A DNA stretch of 64,000 nt from NCBI GenBank assembly GCA_025617745.1, contig CM046870.1, positions 3,911,285 through 3,975,284 of the forward strand. The letters are read 5' to 3'. The notes under the pieces are model-generated. The model was not told the DNA's origin, made no database searches, and worked only from the letters and a program-made list of their open reading frames with translations. Numbering within the stretch: the first letter of the stretch is position 1; every line of letters starts with the position of its first letter. Shown here one piece after another: positions 57,810 to 64,000 of this stretch. The position numbers and the translations under genes were made by a program. This stretch comes from Heliocidaris erythrogramma (lineage: Eukaryota; Echinodermata; Echinoidea; Camarodonta; Echinometridae).

Positions 57810-57886
57810 TTAAGAACTATATAGGCATACTGGGAGCGCATATTACGAGATCCTGGAAGAAAATGATTATGCAAGGGAGCAAAGCT

Positions 57887-58048
57887 TCGGAAAATTGTCG
57901 CATTTCAAACCTTCAAAAACTAGATTTCTGGTGCGTTTACCGTGCGGATCTTCATTTCCGCCTTTTTTTTCCTTTCTCTTCTTTGCGTTTTTGCACCCCC
58001 TCCAAGTGCCGCCCGGGGCACGTGCTCCCTGCCCCTAGATACGCCAAT
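57887..58048. mobile_element. Short insertion with 10-bp target duplication
   Basis: GAGCAAAGCT stands at 57877-57886 and 58049-58058. The 162 bp between end in CCTAGATACGCCAATG, which complemented is a hAT-like terminus CATTGGCGTATCTAGG. The left end does not show the matching inverted repeat, so it may be a one-ended or rearranged copy. Confidence 0.5.
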
Positions 58049-58248
58049 GAGCAAAGCTACCGATCCGGGGACTATTTTAAAAATCTGTGTATAAAACTTG
58101 CATTTTAGAGCATCCCAAAATGGTTTTTTAATTTCTTTACCTTTAATCATTAAAGAATGTGATGGTATTTCAAGATCAAACATAATGATTTAAATAATTA
58201 TTAGTTTTAAGTTAATATATCATAATTCTTATTCATTTTTGTTTCTTT

Positions 58249-58338
58249 CTTTTTTTGGTGGGGGGGGGGGGGGTGGGTGAGAAAACAGGCCATCCCTCTC
58301 ACCTCAATTTTTTTTATACTATATATACCCCCACTCCC

Positions 58339-58372
<34 letters not shown>

Positions 58373-58586
58373 GGATCGACATACATGGTCAAAGGGATAC
58401 CAAAAACGATGTCAAGGGCAGGATTTGTATTTTATTCGAACACTTGTTTGTTACAGGCTTAAAAGTAGATGATTAAGCCTAGGTTAATTTTAAGACATTT
58501 GGTGGGGGGGGGGGGGGGGGGGGTGGGTGAGAAAACAGGCCATCCCTCTCACCTCAATTTTTTTTATACTATATATACCCCCACCC

Positions 58587-58620
<34 letters not shown>

Positions 58621-58747
58621 GGATCGACATACATGGTCAAAGGGATACCAAAAACGATGTCAAGGGCAGGATTTGTAGTTTATTCGAACACTTGTTTGTT
58701 ACAGGCTTAAAAGTAGAAGATTAAGCCTAGGTTAATTTTAAGACATC
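58249..58747. repeat. 250-bp tandem duplication with G and C tracts
   Basis: Two nearly identical units, period 250 (ggtgggtgagaaaacaggcc at 58272 and 58522). Each has a G run of 15-20, then about 60 bp later a C run of 30-40, then TCGGATCGACATACATGGTC and ttaagcctaggttaatttta. Opposed G and C runs could pair as a hairpin or form quadruplex/i-motif structures. Run lengths are uncertain. Confidence 0.9.
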
Positions 58748-59251
58748 AGTCATAATCAACGATATTAATCGTGACATATAAAACCAATACAATCAGACAT
58801 GCCAACAAAGAGCAGTAGACAAATTAAGCATTTAGTCAGGTTTTGTTGCATTCTATGAAAATTAACCGACCTTTCGTGATTAGACGACCAAGTAATTGTG
58901 TATTAATTGGAACGACGCTATCAAGTTTTGATTGTCTTAACAAATATAATTATATCGTTGATTTTAACACGTATATTTTACAATAGACATGACAAACGAA
59001 TGTCAAGACATCATTAAGTCGATCATCGATTTATCGTACGTATTATTTATCGTATTTGGACTTGGAAAAATATTCTAAAGCACATTCGATGCACAAAGTA
59101 TGTGAGGAGTAACAGAGGCTACCATTCAAGCTGTCGATCTGAAAAACTCAAAACGTAATAACACGTACAGTATTCTTCCCTTTTTTTATACTAAGTATTA
59201 ATCTACAGGCTACTTGTAACTACTAAAAACATGTACATTATGTATACTTAC
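58748..59251. other. No supported gene
   Basis: AT-rich. If the exon at 59252-59315 is real, this is the beginning of its first intron. A possible acceptor near 59150 (tttttcag) would lead to an early stop. Confidence 0.3.
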
Positions 59252-59315
59252 CCGACTCCTGAAATTGGGTCAAAATGAATAGACACATTAACACAACCAG
59301 TATGAATCGTTTCAT
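59252..59315 (-). CDS. Candidate first coding exon, signal peptide
   Basis: On the minus strand ATG (59315-59313) stands in a good context (aacaccATGa). The exon encodes MKRFILVVLMCLFILTQFQE plus S and part of a codon, then a consensus donor G|GTAAGT. A basic start, a 13-residue hydrophobic core and a phase-1 intron right after it are the standard layout of a secreted-protein first exon. The upstream side has GCCACGCCCCCTTCC at about 59455-59470, a possible GC-box. No partner exon was identified, so the product is unknown. Confidence 0.5.
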
Positions 59316-60845
59316 GGTGTTCTAGTTTCACAAGAGATTAGCAGACCTACTTGTCAGTCTAGGCTGATTCCATCTGCATTATGAACGCACCGAAGTAAAA
59401 AACCCAATAACCCTGATTTCTTGATACTCAGAGAAGGTGCTACCCGTAGGAAGGTGGAAGGGGGCGTGGCTAAGTTGCAATTTGTATTTTTACTCAGCCA
59501 CTGAGATGATGAATGTGTTAGGCGCAAACGAAAGAACGTGACGATCTCAGTAAACGATTGGAGAGGTTAACCCACTGACTACTGAATTATCTCAGCCCCA
59601 TAGACGTAATACAGGGACCTCTCGGTTCCAGTAGGAAATAAGTTTAAAAAAAAAAAAAAATCTTCCACATTTTTAAAATTCAGTTTTTCCAGGATACATC
59701 ACATTGTAAATTCTGCCAGCCCTCCCCAGACCTGATATATATCCCCTGGGATAAAAAAAACTGCATCCCTAAAAATCTTTGGCCACGTTTTTTTTTCTTC
59801 TTTGGTTGAATAGAGGGGCCAACCTCCGAATGCAACATGGGGTCAGACTCTATCCCGTTAGGAAAACATAGTCGTATGACCGACTTTTATTCGAGTATTC
59901 ATTTGTTCATTTATTACCAACAATTTTAAAGAAACACTGTATTTCAGCATTACCATAAATATAAGTAGACATTTGGTAAATGGAGCAAAAAAAAAAAATT
60001 ATCAAAAAATAGTCAATATTCAGTCAGTATTCAATACATCACAATTTGTGACAATAAATCAGGCATTAACTTAGAGGATAATCATTGCATCATAAACTAC
60101 TATTTTTGGTTAGCACTAATATTTAAACGTTTCTTTTATAGGCAACCAAGAGACAAAACATAAATGAACTGTGTATATTAGTCCTATTTACACAGTCTGC
60201 TAAGGACATGTTAGATTGATTCTCTTCATTAGGTACATATTTACAATGATATTGTTATTGCCGTTATTTTAAAGTGTATGGCGTCACCAGTGCCTATAAA
60301 ACCTGTGCCTATATAAACATCAATTATTAAATGTTTTTTATATTCTTCAAGGTCTTTTTTAAATATTTGTCTGAACCTTTTTAGTGTACATTAAAAAATA
60401 AGTGTAAAAATACAGGGTTTTTCCCCTTGAAATTACAAGTTATTGCCGTGATTTCAATTTTACAGTCTTTTTTCCTATAAAACAACATTAAGTTTGTTGG
60501 TTTACCGGAAATCAGCATACATTTATTGCCTGACATAAAACACTGTTAAAAAAAATTTCCTCATATTAAAACCGCGGTCTATATAATGTGGAAAGACGGG
60601 CACTCCCGGCATCCTGACTGTCAGGAATTTGCCGTGTGATGAACAGTTTGTACTTTCATTAGAAATATCATGACAGATCAATGCACCTGAATATGACACA
60701 GAGAGGTTTCCTATGATTATTCTTAATTTTATAACTTAAAAATTCAAAAAATATATAGATGTGCTGCTTAGATGAAAATATTAGTTTCCTGCATGAGTAA
60801 AAGGAATGATTATTGTATATTAGTCAATATATATTTTAATATTCA
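59316..60845. other. No supported gene; possible upstream region
   Basis: Apart from the GC-box-like site near 59460, this is AT-rich with A runs at about 59645 and 59987. No RNA or repeat family recognised. Confidence 0.3.
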
Positions 60846-60949
60846 TCAGTGCAAATAGCGTCAGATTTTTTTGAATCCAGAAAGGCAAACATGCTGACAA
60901 ACCTGACCAAGCCAATGACCTCATACTTTCCACTGAAAATTTTTATTGA

Positions 60950-61061
60950 CGATTTTTATTTATTTACTTATTTGTTTATTTATTTGTTTATTTGTATTAT
61001 TTTTATTATTATTTTTTTTTTCTTATTATTTTTTTGTTGGGGGGGGGGGGGGGGGGGGGGT
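60950..61061. repeat. TTTA simple repeat and poly-G tract
   Basis: ttatttatttatttgtttatttatt-type repeat, T-rich run, then about 21 G at 61040-61060. Confidence 0.85.
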
Positions 61062-61487
61062 GTCAACTTGAAGGCTGATGTCTACCCTTTAGTTTGAAAC
61101 CAAATTGTTACAGTGACACAAATCTGATGATAAATGAAATGAGGGCATCTGTGAAGAATCAGTTTTGAATACAAGTTTACCCAAACCAAACCAGTCGTAT
61201 GACCAAGAGTAGGAATAATGGACTGCGGATCTTATTTATTAAATCTTATTTCCTGTTCTATTTTGTTGTAAGTTTAAACAAATAGACAACATAAATCTGC
61301 CAGTATCATAACGTTAATAACATGCCGTTTTCTCTTTTGTTTCAAATCACCCAAAAGTAAAGAAATGCATGTACGGTACTTTGACAAATTTAGTAACAAA
61401 TTTTGATGTCGCACCATTCATCTGGGTAATAAATTTAAAATTTCACCTCACTATCCGGTTTCTGTTATCTTTACTCCTTCCTTAAGC
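61062..61487. other. No gene seen
   Basis: AT-rich anonymous sequence. Confidence 0.35.
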
Positions 61488-61735
61488 CTAGGTCACAAAT
61501 CCACCGGGCCCTGTACGATTTTTCCCCACCCGGCAGTTTGCCGTAGATTTTAGAGACCGTACGGGTCCCTTACGATTTTCATTTCTACGGCGTGTGTGGT
61601 CACATATTCTACGGCGCCCGGGCGTACGCCATGAAAATTGGTGGATTGTAATCGCATGGCGCCCGTCAACAAACCCCAAGGGTGCCGGCCGGGTGCACTT
61701 ATAATTTGCCTGAAGAAGCCATATAAGAGGGATTT
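61488..61735. repeat. GC-rich 'tacgg' segment, probable old repeat
   Basis: Recurrent words ccgtacgg, tacggcg, cttacgattttcat and gccgtagatttt in both orientations, contrasting with AT-rich flanks. It begins taggtcacaaatccaccggg and ends gggtgcacttataatttgcc. Minus-strand frames are motif-free. Probably a MITE or SINE whose ends I cannot define. Confidence 0.4.
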
Positions 61736-62066
61736 GAACATGCATCATTTATTTTCTCAAAAGAGTTTGTAGTTTATTATTAATATTTATTTTGTTTTTG
61801 TTTTCTGGTCATAAAGATGCATATGGGAAAAATGCAGTCCGAATCAAGTAGTCTTAATATAAAGGTTTAGCACGTGGCAGAGTCCTCAGCCCAAATGCAT
61901 CATATTTCATATATCATATTTCTCCTCGCTTGATTTTTAAAACAATATTGTACTTATTGTAGAGTGGGTAAGGCGGTTGGTATATGATTGTTCATGAGGA
62001 TGGACGGTGAAATAAAAACCCAGTGCTGTGAGATATTCGGTGTTCAGCCACTTGTAGGTGAGACAT

Positions 62067-62134
62067 CCCCAAGGAATACGAGCGGGAGCCGGGTCTGTTT
62101 CCCCAAGGAATACGAGCGGGAGCCGGGTCTGTTG
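62067..62134. repeat. 34-bp perfect tandem duplication
   Basis: CCCCAAGGAATACGAGCGGG + agccgggtctgttt occurs twice, starting at 62067 and 62101, the first following gagacat. Confidence 0.88.
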
Positions 62135-62450
62135 GTTTAAGGCAGAGAGGTTTTTATTGGTCATGAGCTTATGAAAACACATATGCAACATCATAACATA
62201 AAAACTGTTCTCATACAATAACACTTGTTGGAATGAACATCATACATCCAATAATTTGCCTCAATTCAACACAAAGCTTCATTTACGCATTTACATCTAC
62301 ATGTATACTGTTTCACAAACCAAAGTCAAATATATCCCTTTAAAAAGGCTTGAGTACATATAATTCAACCCAAGAACCAAATACATGTATGTAGATTTAA
62401 AACTTAAAAACATCTTTCTCCTGCGATTCATATAATGGCCTTTAAATACA
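62135..62450. other. No gene seen
   Basis: AT-rich anonymous sequence up to the second TTAA MITE. Confidence 0.35.
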
Positions 62451-62454
62451 TTAA

Positions 62455-63175
62455 AGGAGAATTAACAGCTGATTACAAATTTACTTATATTGGAAGGTGT
62501 AATATATTCCTACTTATTGGCCTAAATCATTTTCTAACAAGATATCAGAAAAGGGTATAAATAAAGATATTCCAACACCCGGTATCGTCTCCTACTCATT
62601 TACATGGGGGCTGCCATTTTCTTGCTGATTTGGAGTTGTACATGAACCATTGAGAAATGTTCCAGTCAGGAAGATATTTTGAATCCAAATCCTAAATTGA
62701 TTTTCTTCATTACCTAAAATCCCATATGTGACGAAAAATATAAAGTGGGTGTTTACACGTATTATAAAAATTAAATCTTTATGATACTTTTAAATTGTCT
62801 GGTTTTGCTTAACAAATATCTATTTTCTTGGGTTTGCCAAACAGAGCAGAACATAATATATGCAGCATGCATTCTTACTTTTCAAGTCCATTATCCGAAA
62901 GCAGGTGAATGCATAGTTTGCCGCTATAGATGCTCAGGGAAGAAGCATCCATAAAATTTGAATTAAATTGCTCCGTCCCATACGTCCAGTATCGAGAAAA
63001 TAGATTTCTATTAAGCGAATATCGATTTTCAACAGAAATATATAAGGAAATCTTCAGTTTAAAAATAAATTGACATATCTATTCTATATTTTTAATCTCA
63101 AATGGGTTTTTAATTTTGAAAAAGGCAATTGAGCATTTGGATTAAGAAAATCGTCTTGTACACATAAACAAAATA
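62455..63175. mobile_element. TTAA MITE, second copy, right end missing
   Basis: Starts after TTAA (62451-62454) with AGGAGAATTAAC and follows the copy at 56913 through TTTACATGGGGGCTGCCATT, CAGTCAGGAAGATATTTT and CTCAAATGGG. Homology stops at about 63170 (tacacataaaca), before the right inverted repeat. Same orientation as the first copy and clearly diverged from it. Confidence 0.8.
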
Positions 63176-64000
63176 AGATAAAACTCATAACTGAACTTCT
63201 GTGTTGCTGTGTATTTTTATTAAGACTAAATTGTATTACAACATTCACACAGGCTTGGAAAACATAATTGCAGCTATCTGAGGGTATACTCTAATTTGAT
63301 AGTATGATGACGATTAGTGTGGGATTATTTATCAAATCAATATGCCAAAACACCCTAAATTCTTGATTTCATATTTCCAGCAATTGCAAAACATCTCAAC
63401 CATTATTTACTCATTGACCATCACAGTCTGCACTATTAGCTTATCCCTGGCTTACAGCGCACTACTCTATTCTCCACAGCACTTTTAAACCCATACATTA
63501 TATGACTCGGCCATATCTACATTCGCATCATACAGCATTATCCTACTTATGTCGTCCACTCCATCGAATTCAATCTCTAACTTCCATACCCAAAATCTTA
63601 TTCTACCTCTATCTCCAAACTTCATCAAAATAAATATTGAAACCTACCATGTAACAAATATACATAATAGTATTATTAATTCCACTGTGAACCTGTCATA
63701 TTAATTCAGTACATACAAATCACATTACAATACTGCTTCCCAGTTCCCTTCCATGGACCTTCACCCAGCCCACGCCTATCCTATGGTCATCAACATACTG
63801 TGCTCTAATTCTATTGCCTGGATCAATGACATTGAGCCAAATTGAACATACCATGGAGCTGTAAATAGAAGGAGTGGAAACTCTTGTAAAATTATGCAAA
63901 CGTATGCGTGAGTTCTAAAGCTTAACAATGGATGCGTAACATTCCACTTGGCTTTGAAGTTCCATGCGTGGTGCCACAGACTCTTCCATCGCGGGGAAAT
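63176..64000. other. No supported gene
   Basis: AT-rich to about 63700, then more balanced. No motif, RNA or repeat family recognised; an exon running off the right edge cannot be excluded. Confidence 0.35.

Overview
The window looks like a repeat-saturated stretch of a metazoan nuclear genome. It carries many broken APE-type non-LTR retrotransposons of several clades, a Tc1-like DNA transposon, MITEs and foldback elements, long tandem satellites, homopolymer G/C tracts, one canonical eukaryotic tRNA gene and candidate spliced exons, and no operon-like organisation. The element mix (CR1-superfamily, Tx1/L1-like, RNase H-bearing I/Nimb-like LINEs, a TU/foldback-like element with minisatellite arms) suits a marine invertebrate such as an echinoderm, hemichordate, amphioxus or mollusc. 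The species cannot be read from the sequence, and no complete host protein-coding gene was found.

Layout: 0-4.5 kb holds a hAT-like MITE and two minus-strand CR1-like LINEs, the second nearly complete. 4.9-7.0 kb is nested tandem repeats ending in a 5'-truncated RT/RNase H LINE (7.0-8.5 kb). 8.9-11.5 kb is a minus-strand Tx1/L1-like LINE, followed by two possible exons of a membrane protein (11.5-11.9 kb). 12.6-14.05 kb is an internally deleted Tc1-like transposon abutting a foldback MITE. 15.4-35.7 kb is the dominant feature: 12 units (about 1.47-1.88 kb each, plus one unit holding a 500-N gap) of a complex satellite, rich in TGACGTCA palindromes and carrying an 80-codon frame with no ATG. 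35.7-41 kb holds duplicated segments, a Tx1 remnant, a purine-rich minisatellite and two different 26-bp minisatellites. 41.2-41.85 kb is an inverted-repeat element with a 10-bp target duplication. 43.3-47.4 kb holds CR1-like pieces (one with a nested 3'-end insertion), a tRNA-Arg(CCT) gene and an orphan zinc-knuckle LINE C-terminus. 48.1-54.6 kb is a CR1-like LINE split inside its reverse transcriptase by a 4.7-kb foldback element with 26-bp minisatellite arms and an 8-bp target duplication. 54.6-64 kb holds a candidate exon, TTAA-flanked MITEs, G/C-tract duplications and a candidate signal-peptide first exon (59.25-59.32 kb).

Almost every coding trace belongs to decayed mobile elements, so there is no pathway linking genes. 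The relationships are mostly nested insertions, tandem amplification and inverted duplication. The strongest candidate for a poorly described system is the foldback element with minisatellite arms, together with its solo relative at 40.4-41.0 kb; the second is the CRE-palindrome satellite. Frame disruptions and single-base indels cluster at about 26.2-28.4 kb beside the N gap, so part of that apparent decay may be sequencing or assembly error.
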